64,000 nucleotides of DNA. Source: Ectocarpus siliculosus. Its lineage: Eukaryota; Sar; Phaeophyceae; Ectocarpales; Ectocarpaceae. The notes under the pieces were generated by a model, which saw nothing but the letters and a program-made list of their open reading frames with translations, made no database searches and had not been told where the DNA came from. Positions 10,598-21,995 of this stretch are shown here, in pieces. The position numbers were made by a program, and so were the translations under genes. The DNA lies in assembly GCA_000310025.1 (NCBI GenBank), contig FN649728.1, positions 7,164,704 through 7,228,703 on the forward strand, in the 5' to 3' direction. Numbering within the stretch: the stretch's first letter is position 1; every line of letters starts with the position of its first letter.

Positions 10598-11900
10598 AGA
10601 ATATCTGTCGTTGATTTCTATTGACTTGCGGACCCCTCGGGGCCAGTTTATTTGAGTGTACCTTTTTAGGGTAAGTTAACCTGTGACCACGGGAATCGAC
10701 CGCGTCGAGTGTTGGATCAGTTTGTTTGTTTGTTTGTTTTTCTTCACATTAAACTCGTGTCAGTTGCTAATCCCAAAATCTAGCAAAGACTCGGCCCGTG
10801 GTCACAAAAATGCTAAAGCCATCAGAAGATCTAAAGAACACGCACACTATTAGCAAGAAAAGGGTACACAAGCCCGAGGAGGTACACCTACAATCCCTGC
10901 AGCACGTTTGCGTGCTCACAACTGAACTACACGCCCACACACTACAATTCGACTACAGCAGGCGGCATCACCCCCCTTGTCCCGCACTTACTTCACCAAA
11001 ATGGATGTTTGTCGACTACAGCGTACTGCTGTCTGAAGTGCTGTCTGTACAAAATAACACCATGGTGTATGGTGCACAACAAGCTCGGGGCATGCAGCTG
11101 CTGTCTGAAGTGCTGTCAGAATGGTCCCGTGGACATACAATGAAGAAGAGCAACCAACCAAAGCCATCATTGCAATCGACAATTGCCCGAATCTATCCAG
11201 ATCATCTGTGTTAGACACAGAAGCGTAAACATCGGCACTGACTAGGAATCGTTCCACATTGAAGGGGTCTTCCACGATGCAGGTACACAATTAAGGCACC
11301 CGGGTTATCCGCGCCATCTCTGCCGCGTCTCTCTACAAAACCAGTGACGTCATTACACACACCTAACACCTATATTCAGGAAAAAAAACGGAAAATAATT
11401 GACAACACAAGAGATGTTTGTCCGTGCGACACGGTTCGATGCCGTCCGCATGCTCCGGTTCCGCTGCTGCTCCGGTTCCGCTGCTCCGGTGCCGCTTCTC
11501 CGGTGTCGCTGTGGCCAGTCCTAGCACGACCAAATTCGACCCGCTCCGCTTCGTACACGCTCTCGTTGCTGTCCTTCCCAGTCGGTTCCTCGCTTTCTCC
11601 CTCGTTGCACTTAGGGTTCTTGGTCTGAAAATTCTCGCGCCGAAGGGTCAACCAGCCCAGTCAGCTCGTCACCACCTGTCCCCTCCTCATTTGATGGCAA
11701 AACCAGGTTACTGAGACAGTACAGCTCCCTCTAGCAAGCATAGGGCCGTGTACATAGTGCCCGTCCACCTTTCTGATGGCATCTGCCTCCGCGCACAAAG
11801 ATCAGTACGGACATACGAAGGTACTGGGTAGAGAGAGATCGGAACGGTTTTTAATGTGAAGACAACAACAACAACAACAACAACAACAACCAAATCACGA
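10598..11900. mobile_element. Dispersed repeat interrupted by a 1,078-bp insertion
   Basis: The block 10598-10721 plus 11800-11890 matches the uninterrupted copy at 17896-18110. The uninterrupted copy reads GTTGGATCAGTACGGACAT. Here the same sequence is split: GTTGGATCAGT ends at 10721 and GATCAGTACGGACAT restarts at 11800. The inserted segment 10722-11799 is therefore flanked by a 7-bp direct repeat, GATCAGT, the expected mark of a transposition event. The insert starts TTTGTTTGTTTG-like and ends ACAAA, which gives at most a 5-bp inverted end (TTTGT/ACAAA). It encodes no recognisable protein. Its class is unknown; a non-autonomous DNA element is the simplest reading. Confidence 0.7.
11861..11891. 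repeat. (CAA)n microsatellite
   Basis: About ten CAA/AAC triplets follow TTTTTAATGTGAAGA. The same junction and triplet run recurs at about 18074-18100, so the microsatellite is part of the dispersed repeat. Confidence 0.85.
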
Positions 11901-12337
11901 TCAAGCCACCTCATCCACGACCCATCCAGCTAGTTGAGCAGCAACGGAAGCACACGCCACCGTGAGCGAGCGACCAAAGCGCGGACAAAGCGCGGACAGT
12001 TTCAAAGCAATGGAGGTGACAGCTTCTACTTCACAGGGGTTGAGCTGTTGGGGTTGATTGAGCTTTTGGGGTTCGTTGGACACAGCTTTGCACTTCCGAT
12101 AGGACATTTGCGGTGTTGACCTACTGCACGCTTGCATACCGATGGACTGGTGGAAGAAACTTAACTAACGACCCATCAACACACGAAACACACGAAAGTT
12201 ACTTACCCGAGTACAAGGTCATGAAGTACCGCAGTACATCGTGTTTGGTTCATCACTGACTTTCAAACCGTCCGTGATGTGTGTGTGTGTGACCAAAAAA
12301 GAACCACCCGCGTGCGTAGTTCGTTCGTCGTGTGTTC
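11901..12337. other. No recognisable gene
   Basis: Only short overlapping open frames; a GT run at about 12279-12291. Nothing supports coding. Confidence 0.45.
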
Positions 12338-12406
12338 ACCAAATAAGAAACTTCATGGGCCCCGCGCAAGGCCAAATAAGAAACTTCATGGGCCCCGCGC
12401 AAGGCA
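12338..12406. repeat. Two-copy 34-bp tandem repeat
   Basis: The unit, with core AAATAAGAAACTTCATGGGC followed by CCCGCGCAAGG, occurs twice head to tail with no change. Two copies without a spacer are a simple tandem duplication, not an array. Confidence 0.9.
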
Positions 12407-12974
12407 CATCTACCCGCGCCCGTGTACCTGCGAGGGTGGCATGTCCGACACAGCTAATCATGCATGTGGGGGGTAGACATGCGGGGCAGGTGCTGTGTAA
12501 CATGATGTTGTGCGAGATGGTGGGAACAGGGCGTATCAACGAACAACCCGCGCACGCGGGCTGTGTGCGTGAAACACAGCAGTCGAGGAACGCATCTCTT
12601 GAAGTCTCTTTGTTGGCATTGCCGTACCTGTTTAGCGCTCCAGCCCAATCCAACCAGAGTAGTCGACGCCGCCAATGGTACGTTTTTGTCTAGATGGTAC
12701 TGGACGTCGAGCAGAAAGGATGAGTGGGTGAGGTTCTATGGACAACGTGAAACGTGAACAAGGGCTCGCGGTCGTTTTTTTTTTTTGGCAACAATTCTCT
12801 CCGCGCGACAAAGAGAGCGAGGCGACCCGCAAACGTTCGTTCTTCTCGGCTCCGAACAAGTAAGCCATGCCTAACCCACGAACGATGGTATCGACAGCGC
12901 AGGCCTTGGCGATTTTGGGTGCTCTCCCGACGTCTGGCGGGCGTTTGGTGTTCCAAAACGCGTTTTTTCGACGG

Positions 12975-13345
12975 ACAATCTGAGATCCTGATTTGAAACC
13001 CCAACCCTGATTTCTGTGACACGTGACAAAAAGGGGGCCCTAACCCTAACCCTAACTGGGGGTATATCTGAGATCCTGTTTGTGATCTTCAACCCTGTTT
13101 TCTGTGACACGTGACACAAAGGGGGCCCTAACCCGAGCCCCTCTGCATGAAAAGTGGTTCCGTCTTTTTCGTCGTGCTCGGAGGGTACGGTTGGGTGCGT
13201 GTTTGGAAAATCGCAACAAGCAAATTCTTTATAGTGGAGAAAATTTGTCAATACAACCCGAACCCTAATCCTGAGATCCTGTTTCGAATCTCCAACCCTG
13301 TATTCTGTGACACGTGACAAAAAGGGGGCCCTAACCCCATACTTG
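12975..13345. repeat. Minisatellite with embedded CCCTAA telomere-type repeats
   Basis: Three diverged copies of a unit of roughly 90 bp share TGAGATCCTG, CAACCCTG, TTCTGTGACACGTGACA and AAAGGGGGCCCTAACCC. They lie at about 12981-13060, 13065-13135 and 13270-13345. In the first, the end of the unit expands to 3.2 tandem CCCTAA repeats (13038-13056). The middle gap (about 13140-13265) is unrelated. The long minus-strand open frame across this block is repetitive and not coding. Confidence 0.75.
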
Positions 13346-14130
13346 GGGCGCCACGACACGACACTTGCACTGTAGCTCGAGATCAGCATTTGAGACCGGG
13401 TCGGGCAAGGGGTGGGGCATGCGAATAAAAGTTCCACCGACGGATATTAAAATATGAGACTGAAGCTAAAGCTTCAGAACTGTGGATCAGCATTTGACAA
13501 GGTTCGGGCATGGAGTGGGCTATGCGAATGAAAACGACAGGGACATAAAGTGAATTTTGGTTGATAGAGACCCAAGGACCTGCCGTAGCATCTATTGACG
13601 GCTCGCTCTATATGGTTCGGTCCTTGCCATCGTCGCCTCCACTGCGGGAATTCGAAATTTTGAATCGGAAACCGTCTGCGAGTCAAATTGGGTGTTCGTT
13701 GCAACGCCCAGCTGGCAAAGTCGCTGTTCCTTTCAAAGAGTCACTGGACCTGTACGTTATCGGCCATCGCTCCTTCATGTTCGCATGGTTGCTCAATGCT
13801 GTGTTGTTGGTTGACCTGATGACGGCGTGTTGGCGTTCGAATGTCACCTTCGCTCTGTAATGTTGTGGCATTGTTGTAATAAAGTTCACCAGTGTGCTAG
13901 GTGTTCGAAAGGCCCTTGGCTACATTGCACATGTTTGAAGCCTCCCTGTTTCACCACTAACGTTCCCGTGGGCATTCCAAGCCCTTTATTAATCCGTCGG
14001 ACATGCGTGGACAAGCTAGGAGCCACTACTAGCACGTTCGTGAGTAGGTCGAGCAAACAAACCTAACCTAGCGCCGACTGTTGCAACAAACCCCCATGGA
14101 CCGCCGGGACAGCGACATAAAATAGCGAGA
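13346..14130. other. No gene; small diverged direct repeats
   Basis: GATCAGCATTTGA...CGGGCA occurs at about 13382 and 13485, and a related segment lies near 19845-19880. No recognisable protein. Confidence 0.45.
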
Positions 14131-14592
14131 TCAGCCGCAGTAGAGGGGTTCAAACGCATCCAGCTTGCGCTGAAGGCGCGAAACTACGGCGTCGGCGTCC
14201 TCAAACGGCAGCGGGTTGGTGTTTGACGATTTTTTCCTGGCCGTCTGAACCAGCGATGACTCCACCAAGCCGGCAATTTCATCGTTCGGAGCGATGAAGT
14301 GAGCAATTGTTGATGCCTGCTCCTTGTCTCCCAAACGGTCCCAGTCATGACACACAATAAACTCCGGTCCAATCTCGCTCAGGAAGGACTGTAGCACAGC
14401 GATGTCGGTAAAGAGCACCCTCATGTACTCCAAGAAGAGCCTCTCTTCACCCACAGTTTCTTCGTCACCACCCATTAGGCTGCCATTAGAACACAGGTGG
14501 GCATGGACGGGAACGAGGCACAGACTTTGGGCATATACAGCATAATAGGGTGATGCATCGGCCTCCCCGCCTTTATTGGGCGGGGAGGTCAC
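14131..14592 (-). CDS. Hypothetical protein, single exon or 3' exon
   Basis: An open minus-strand frame of up to 153 codons ends in TGA after LDAFEPLYCG. Its C-terminal two thirds has balanced, protein-like composition (landmarks EERLFLEYMRVLF, SEIGPEFIVCHDWDRLGD, ADAVVSRLQRKLDAFEP). No family is recognised. The first residues come from a perfect 10-bp-stem GC hairpin (14562-14588) that belongs to a recurrent repeat motif, so the ATG at 14592 is probably not the true start. A possible acceptor (ctaatggcag) near 14477-14486 would make this the last exon of a longer gene. No upstream exon was found. Confidence 0.4.
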   Translation of the reverse strand: MTSPPNKGGEADASPYYAVYAQSLCLVPVHAHLCSNGSLMGGDEETVGEERLFLEYMRVLFTDIAVLQSFLSEIGPEFIVCHDWDRLGDKEQASTIAHFIAPNDEIAGLVESSLVQTARKKSSNTNPLPFEDADAVVSRLQRKLDAFEPLYCG

Positions 14593-15898
14593 GAGGTGAG
14601 AGATGTCGAGTAGGTCTGCGAGAACGGCCGACGAGTACTTCGCGTCTCTCTCGGTCCATGCTGTCAGTCATTAAGTTCGAGATGTACATATGTCAACTAT
14701 TTCATTTCGTGGGTAAAGCAAACTTGGTGTCCAAAGCATTCCAACCCACGCGTCACCAAAATATTCTGCATTCGGTGCGCAGTCCATCTATACACTAATT
14801 AATCCTTTTCGTGTCAATATTTGCTTAATACAGCAACAATTGTAGCATGTATGTACAAGCTGTAGAAAGAGGAAACAAAATGTGACCCAAAAACACGAAA
14901 AAAGGAGGACAGACATTCGAATGACGTGGCTCCCATGGGGATGAAGTAACCGAAGAGAGCCAGCATTAAAATGTGCATGAACAATGGTCTGACGATGCGC
15001 GAAATCTGGACAAGTCTGCAAATACCTTCACACAACGAATCACACGAAAAATAAATCTTTTGGACAAACACTCTGGACGTATATGTGCGGGGGCGGAAAC
15101 GGGAACAAATGGACGTAACGGAACTCGAGCACGGGTGGGGTCGTTTCAGCGAACGGCGCCCTAAGAGCTCCTCCATTCTGTGTTCATTCGTGAGGTAGGT
15201 GTGGGAAAACATGCATCTAAAGTGGTCAAATTGAAGACTGTATTTTCAAGGCGTGTGTGTGGTTTGCAGATGGATGTCCTGGGCGCAACACAACGGCCGC
15301 ATCAACTGCCTTGATTTCGTTGTGATGGATAGCAACACACTAGCAGTAGATCAAGTGCTTTGCCTTGTATCATGCGGAGAGTTATTGTCGCGACCACACC
15401 GAAAATGTCGCGGACTGTTGTCAGCTGTCGAGCGTGCTGATGCTGTGGGTATGCGTCAGTGCTACCAAAGCTGCGCTGACCCTTATTGGCTTGCGGTAGG
15501 TCTGGAAGTACAGCAGACGTGTGCTGGGCCTAAATTACTTACGGCGTGTGCCGGCCTTGATCATGTCGGGTGCGCGTGATTGAACGCGTTTGTTTTACGA
15601 AGAACGAATAAATTCGAGGGAACTCTATTTTCTGGTCAACATATACATATGGAGGGGACCCCATTCCCTTGTAAAAACGAACTCGGCGGTAATCTATATT
15701 ATTGTTGAAAGCAAGCCGACGAATATCGTCGGCGTTGCTAGTCCCAAGCTTTTTTTATTTTAGTCGCGTGTTGCGCGTGTGCTGACACCACGAACGGGAA
15801 GGACCTTAATTAGCCGACACACTACGCAACCCCTATACTCTGTTCCACTCTGTCTGTCCCTTGTACACACGGTAGGCACTCTGTCTGTCCCTTTAACA
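14593..15898. other. No recognisable gene
   Basis: A plus-strand open frame of 108 codons (15253-15579) has no motif and unremarkable composition. Nothing else is supported. Confidence 0.4.
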
Positions 15899-17631
15899 CG
15901 GTACGTACTGCTTTTGCCTACCACTCTCGTCCTCTCGTCCGCATCAACAACAAACAACGCAACTTGCCGCACACCAAGAGCCATCCCTGCAGGAAAAGCT
16001 GTACAAACAAGCAAAAAGCAGCTCCTGCTGCTGTGAACTGCTGCTGTATGTACCATTTTTCAGCACGAACGAACAACAGATACAGCACAGGCGAAGGAGC
16101 TGAGTCTGCCTGTCTGTGTCTGCGTCGGTGTGAGTGAGTAGGGGTGGGTGTGAGGTATCGATAGAGTAACGACAGGATGCTTTTTTTTTTTTATTCTTCT
16201 TAATATGACACAACGAATCCATCTCCATCATAGAAAAGAGTCTGAGACAGATTAGCAATGAATTCATTGTGTATGGCATCTCGACGAGTATCGTCGCGTT
16301 GCCTGTCTGAAGCTTTCGATTTTTGCAGCGGGTAACAATCAAGGTAGACACCAAGAAGACGCCCGATGAGCACACAGGAACCGGGGGACCCCAAAAAACA
16401 AAGCATGAAAAACAAAAGAAAGAAAGAAGCGAGAACAAACGAGCCAGACGCGACAGGCTTCAGGGAGGAGGCAAAAGAGCGCATAGAAGAAAAGCACCGT
16501 CGCCGCTCGCTCCGGACCGCTGGAAACTCTCACATAGCACTACATATGGAGCAAATATTAGGTAGGGCCCAAGTCCATTGCTTGGCATAACGCCCATCGC
16601 TTAACATGCAGCAGCCGGATGCACGGGTAGCCTCTTACTCAGCAAAAAGCGAAACGACTGCGGTTGGTTGACGTTCGATGTTGTTGGGACCCTACCGGCG
16701 AAAGGCGAGAGAGAGAGAAAGAGAGGTAGACAAAAAGAAGAGAGCGGAGAGAAGACAAGGCATTGACTGTCTCGAGAAAAGAAGGCATTGACTCTCTCGA
16801 GAAGACACTCACTCTCGTCCCTCTGGCCCACCGCAGGCCGTCAGACATGATGTCACGCTGTGTATCGAACGGCGATATCCGATGTCGGCTCAGCAACAGC
16901 AAACAAGCACAACAACGAACAAATGTAGTCGTCGTTTGCGAGCTGTGACTATCTTGTTGTAGGAAGTGAAACCTAAAAAGAGCATGACGACTACATAGCA
17001 CCACCGACGAACTATTATCGCAATACGCTTGCCGTCCGCCATAGATGCGCACCGCTGCACGAACGAGCTGTTGGTTATCATACCTCACTACGTAGTATCT
17101 AAGATTGTGCTGCCATCTACCTTACTTATCGCTCAAATTACGACCACGCCGCAGACTCAAGGCAAGGGAGCAACATGCGTGCCGATGCATACCACCCATG
17201 CATGCAGCAAAACAAAATAAACTAAGGCGGACCGTCTGTTGTTGTTTGTCTCTTCAACTAACTCAAATTACGACCACGCCGCAGACTCAAGGCAAGGAAG
17301 CAACATGCGTGCCGATGCATACCACCCATGCATGCAGCAAAACAAAATAAACTAAGGCGGACCGTCTGTTGTTGTTTGTCTCTTCAACTAACTGTGCTGC
17401 CGACAACGACACTAAAAAAAAGTAGGAGACGCGCATCGCCTACGCGAGCAACGCGTGCAGCCCAAAGCAACAGAGACGATAACCTTACGACCTTTCTTTT
17501 CAGCACATTCCGAGCATATACTGCAGCAACCGCAAGTAAGTATGTGTACAGCAGCAGCCGCACGTTGTGTACAACAGTCACTCAGGAAGAAAATCACAAT
17601 AACAAACGCAAAAAAAAAAAGGTGGTGGCGC
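15899..17631. repeat. Segmental duplication, copy 1 (paralogous to about 18.15-19.5 kb)
   Basis: Shared landmarks with copy 2 include GTACGTACTGCTTTTGCCTA (15902; 19356), GAGCCAGACGCGACAGGCTT (16441; 18225), GTAGCCTCTTACTCAGCAA and TTCGATGTTGTTGGGACCC, and the ACGACCACGCCGCAGAC-type block. Order is partly rearranged: the first landmark lies before the rest here but after them in copy 2. Identity is moderate, so the duplication is old. No conserved reading frame is evident. Confidence 0.7.
17132..17391. repeat. 130-bp tandem duplication
   Basis: The unit starting CTCAAATTACGACCACGCCG at 17132 is repeated at 17262 with about one substitution (AAGGGAGC versus AAGGAAGC). A single diverged copy lies in the paralogous block near 18925-19060, so the tandem duplication happened after the segmental duplication. 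Confidence 0.9.
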
Positions 17632-17895
17632 GCAGCACGCAGGACCCTCTTTCGCTGTTCATCAACCGGCCATTCCCATGGCGAAACAGACAAGGTACAG
17701 CAGTGAAGGCCGACTCTTCCCGGCCACAGGAGGCGGAAGCTGCTCAAACTCGGGGACGGGTCATGATTTGCGGTTGATTCCCCACGGAACGGATATCGAA
17801 CGATGACACTACCGTTTCAAATAGGTTCAGAAAAGATTCAGAATTGTGAAACTTGCAGGGCCCAGTCATAGACATGGCAAGTAAACACCCCCTTC

Positions 17896-18110
17896 CAAAG
17901 AATATCTGTCGTAGATTTCTATTGACTGGCGGACCTCTCGGGGCCAGTTTGTTTTAGCGTACCTTTTTAGGGTAAGTTAGCCTGTGACCACGGGAATCGA
18001 CCGCATCAAGTGTTGGATCAGTACGGACATATGAAGGTACTGGGTAGAAAGAGATCGGAACGGTTTTTAATGCGAAGACAACAACAACAACAACAACAAC
18101 ATTTAAAACT
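17896..18110. repeat. Uninterrupted copy of the 10.6/11.8-kb dispersed repeat
   Basis: Runs from AAGAATATCTGTCG through CTCGGGGCCAGTTTG and CCTGTGACCACGGGAATCGA to GTACTGGGTAGA and a CAA run. This copy supplies the empty site that reveals the 1,078-bp insertion at 10722-11799. Confidence 0.8.
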
Positions 18111-18149
18111 GAACTAATGGGTGGTGGGCGGATGACCGGCGAACCCCAA

Positions 18150-19510
18150 AAAGCAAGCTGAAAAATAAAACATAGACTATGTTAAGAAAAAAAAGAAAAA
18201 AAAGAAGGGACGACAAAGACAAGTGAGCCAGACGCGACAGGCTTCAGGGAGGTGGCAAAAGAGAGCATACGAAAACCACCGACGCCGCTCTGAACCGCTG
18301 GACCCTGTCACATAGCACAGCATGCAGCAAACAGTATAGGGGCCATGCCCCCGTTGCTTCAAGTAAAGAGGCAGCGCCCATCGCCTCACATACAGCAGCC
18401 GGGTACGTACTACACAAATAGCCTCTTACTCAGCAAGAAGCAAAACGATTGCGGTTGACGTTCGATGTTGTTGGGACCCCAACGGCGATAATAGGCGAGA
18501 GAGAGACAGGTGCTACTACTACTACTACGTAGACCAACAGAAGAAAGAAAGCGTAGAGAAGGCATTAATTAACTCTCGAGACCCTAACCCTAACCCTAAC
18601 CCTAACCGAAGACACTCACTCTCGTCCCTGTGGCCCACCGCAGGCTGTAACGAACGGCGACATCCGATGTGCGCTCAGCAACAACAAACGCAACAAACCA
18701 AATATAGTCGCCGTTTCCGAACTAACTGTGGAGACTCTCTTTCATCACTTGTGGTATGAAGTATGAAGTGACAACGAAATAGAAAATGATGACGAGAAGC
18801 ACCACGGACGAACTATTTTCTCAATACGCTTGCCGTTGCGATAGACGCGCACCGTTCCACGAACGACCAGTTGTCAAACCTCACTACGGAAATAAGATTG
18901 TCCTGCCATCTACCCCTTGTCGCTCAAATTACGACTACGCAGCACACTAAAGGTAAGGCAGCAACACGCTTCCGATGCTTTACCACCCATCCATGCATGT
19001 AAGGGAAGAAAAAAAAAAACTATGGCGGACCGTCTGTTGTCTGTAACTTCAACCGTGCTGCCGTTGCTTTTCTTCATGGATATCGGCACAGAGAAAAAAT
19101 GAGGAATGCGCATCTCCTACGCGAGCACGGCGTGCAGCCCGAGCGACAGAGACGATAACCTTATGACCTTTGCAGCATCTTCCGACCATAACAGCAGCCA
19201 CCGCATGTGCACAACGGTCACTATAGACTAAGGAAGAAAATCACAATATCACTGGTTATCGCCCCACAGCGAGCGATAGCTGCTCAAACGACTGTGAGAG
19301 GTCTTGAAATCGTCTCAGCTACCCAGACCTGCTGGTAGTTGCCGGAGATTTGCAGGTACGTACTGCTTTTGCCTACCACTCTCGTCCTCTCGTCCGCACA
19401 TCAACAACAACAATAAATGCTAATTTTCGCACCACAAAAGGGCCATGCAGAAAGCTGCAACAACAGAACAAAAGCAGCTCCTGCTGTATGTACACAGAAT
19501 GTCCAGCTTT
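18150..19510. repeat. Segmental duplication, copy 2
   Basis: Diverged paralogue of 15899-17631 (see landmarks there). It differs by carrying a block of telomere-type repeats at 18583-18608 that is absent from copy 1 and by having a single copy of the 130-bp unit. Confidence 0.7.
18583..18608. repeat. Interstitial telomere-type repeat (CCCTAA)4
   Basis: 4.3 perfect CCCTAA units. The paralogous site in copy 1 (about 16790-16810) reads CTCTCGAGAAGACACTCACT with no telomere repeat, whereas here the repeat splits that same sequence, so it is an insertion and not an ancestral feature. Confidence 0.9.
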
Positions 19511-19820
19511 GTGCTGAGGTCGGTCAGCATCTCGAGAGAAGCGTGGCCAGCAAGCAAGGCTTGGCGCGGGACACGAGAGAAGCAAGCAAGGCTTGGCGCG
19601 GGCGGCGAAAAAAATGAAGACGACTCTTATACAAAAAGATCTATAAAAAGAGGACCCTCAACGACAAGTCAACCAATCTGGTGGTCCGATGTGACGATGT
19701 AACGCAGATCTTCTTGTCGACGGAGAAACTGGTTATCGCCCCACAGCAAGCGATAGCTGCTCAAACGACTGTGAGAGGTCTTGAAATCGTCTCAGCTACC
19801 CAGAACTGCTGGTAGTTCTT
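19251..19820. repeat. Direct repeat pair (about 80 bp, 477 bp apart)
   Basis: A segment beginning ACTGGTTATCGCCCCACAGC and ending CTCAGCTACCCAGA occurs at 19251-19328 and again at 19728-19805 with very few differences, in the same orientation. The spacer holds CAGCAG-rich sequence and no gene. Confidence 0.85.
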
Positions 19821-20601
19821 GGAGGTTCGAAGTGTGGGCTGAGATCGGCCTTTTCGACCCGGTCGGGCAAGGGGTCTGCTATGCTACTGAAAACTCCACA
19901 GACGGAAAAAAAAGACTTTTGATCGACTGAGACCCAAGCTAGAGCTTGGGAATTAGTTGAAGGACAGACAAAGACGACCACTTCTGTCTAAACATGATAT
20001 TGTACTGTAGTTGTGTTGAATCTTCTTGGTCGCCTACCCTTTTCGTGCTGCAGAAAGAATATGCGATGCCTCGTTTTCGTTTTTTGCATAGCACAGTATA
20101 GTTTGTCAAGCACAGAACGATGTAGCTCCCTGCCCCTACCGAAAGGAGAAATATATGTTTCCGGGGAACAGGAACTTCAATGTCAATGTCAGTGTCAAGC
20201 TTGTCCGACCTAAGGCGGCCTCCTGGTGCACGCTTCTGCGACTGCACACGTTATATTTTTGGGATAAAGAAGGTGTCGCAACTTGAGTCCGGGAATACCA
20301 AAGAGGAGAGAACACCCTACTAACAACCAGTGTCGTCTTCTTCAAGTGTAGCGCACCATCCTAGGTAGACGGACAGAAAGCTTGGCAAAGTGTCTTAACC
20401 GTTTATACTGCAGGGAGTGTGTCTGATTACACATGATATGTGTTTCTTCATAGTTGATACTTTCTGGAGCAAAAGGGAATGCACGAACACGTGCGCCTTG
20501 CGGCACACCGCATGTCATGGCGCAGTCTGTAAGTCAAATTCCTGGCGGATTTTACTACGAGGTCTTCATCTGACGTTCACAGCCCAAGGCACAATACTCA
20601 C
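19821..20601. other. No recognisable gene; expected downstream exons of the sulfotransferase-like gene not found
   Basis: The minus strand was inspected for a continuation of the gene whose visible exon ends at 20602. No exon with a sensible C-terminal continuation was found, so the intron may be long, the gene truncated, or the 3' end displaced by the repeats at 15.9-19.8 kb. Confidence 0.4.
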
Positions 20602-21995
20602 AGGTGGAACTTGCGATGAACAGTATTGGCGATGACCATTTCCTTCGCGGACCGGCGCAGGTACAGTACTCGAAAATCGATGCCTTCGCGTTCTGCAGTT
20701 TCAGCCATCATTCCCAAGTCCATGTACTGCATCACTTTTAACGGACCGGAATTGACCGGATACGAGCACGGAATCGAGAAGAATTCAAGGGTCCCTGGCG
20801 ATGATACATTGGCTGCCCACTCCGCCAAAAGCCGCATGTTTTCCACGGAGTTGTTACTCGACATGGTAAACCTCTTGACTTTTCGACCCATCTTCAGAGG
20901 AGCGTAGTACTCATATATTTCCTTGCCGTGGCCGTCACGGCGAGGAAGGTGCATGTTGTCACCAAACAGAGATGCGTTAGCCCACATTATGTAGTGGTGT
21001 CCAGTTCCTTCCATACCGGCGACGAACACTAGGCGAAATACATCGCTGACGTGGGTTTTAGGGAGAACTACTGTTGAAGAGTTGGAGGCGGTGGTTGAGG
21101 GTTGGAAGGCCACATCTGGAGAATCGGAAGGGTCGACTGAGGTAACGTTGATACGAACTTCATGAACATCGGTCGTCCTTCGCCCTCCATGGGTAAAAGT
21201 TTGCGACAAGGCTGCGCGGTCAGACCCTACATCTCGAAGCTCCTCTCCACACGGGGATGCGCTGACTGCAGGAAACTCAAAACCTGCGCACCACGAGAGG
21301 AAACAATTGTACAACGGCAATGGGCGTTACCCGTCCAAGGCCGAATGTGAGACCTCCACTCGTTGACATCATACCCGGATATCCGTATCATCGTCGTTGG
21401 CGGGGGCGTGCGCAAGCCCATCTGTGCGTGTCCAAAGAGACACATTGTGGTGTGCACTCTAGGATTTTGACGATTGTCGAAAGGCAAGCTCACCAGTGCG
21501 CGGATTACGGTGGGGGCGGTCGAATTTCCAATACTTTCGTAAAGCCAAGATTGCCCGTTTACCCCTCCCGTTCAAGAGAATAGCAGAGCTTAGGTACAGG
21601 TGACCATCGATGTGGGAGTGAGTAACCGGTAGCAACGCGTTTTCTCGTGCTCCACGCCAACAAGAGGAACCCCCTAGAGGCTCGGATGCCACGGGTTATG
21701 TGTCTTGAAGGCACACATCGGATCGCTTCGCCCTACACCAACCTGTGTGTCTCCCACTCGCCGTCCCCAGAGTCAGAAGAACGACCGCCACCCCAGAGAA
21801 CAAGAGCGACCAAACACGGCGTAGCTCCAGGGCCCACCATTTCGTAGGGCTGACCGTTTCAGTCAGGATGTTCGATAGGCGTGGAGGCAGGACCTGTTCC
21901 CCGTTCCGGCGGGGGTGGTGAAATTCAGGCTTTCCGGCGAACTCTTCGGTTGAACGAAGCTGCGCTTTCATGTTCGCGAAAATAATGTTTGACAC
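20602..21995 (-). CDS. Sulfotransferase-like type II membrane protein (two exons, 3' end not found)
   Basis: Probable Golgi sulfotransferase-like enzyme that would transfer sulfate from PAPS to a glycan or similar acceptor. Exon 1 is 21995-21743 (donor acag|gttggt). It starts with ATG and contains one hydrophobic segment (WSLLFSGVAVVLLTLG, about residues 63-78) preceded by Arg residues, a signal-anchor topology. Exon 2 is 21283-20602 (acceptor gcgcag|gttttg, donor cct|gtgagt). The phase-1 junction restores one frame. Exon 2 holds a P-loop-like FVAGMEGTGHHYI, matching the 5'-phosphosulfate-binding site, and LYLRRSAKEMVIANTVHRKF, matching the 3'-phosphate-binding region. It also has several N-x-S/T sequons (NVT, NSS, NAS, NNS, NVS), expected for a lumenal domain. 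The intron is 459 bp. The C-terminal exon(s) are not identified. Motif placement is seen; the reaction and substrate are inferred from the family. Confidence 0.7.

Noticed and set aside
12338-12406. CRISPR-like direct repeat
   Set aside because: Only two adjacent copies without spacers, in a eukaryotic context with introns.
12871-13437. 188-codon minus-strand frame
   Set aside because: It spans the minisatellite and repeats with its units; no motif.
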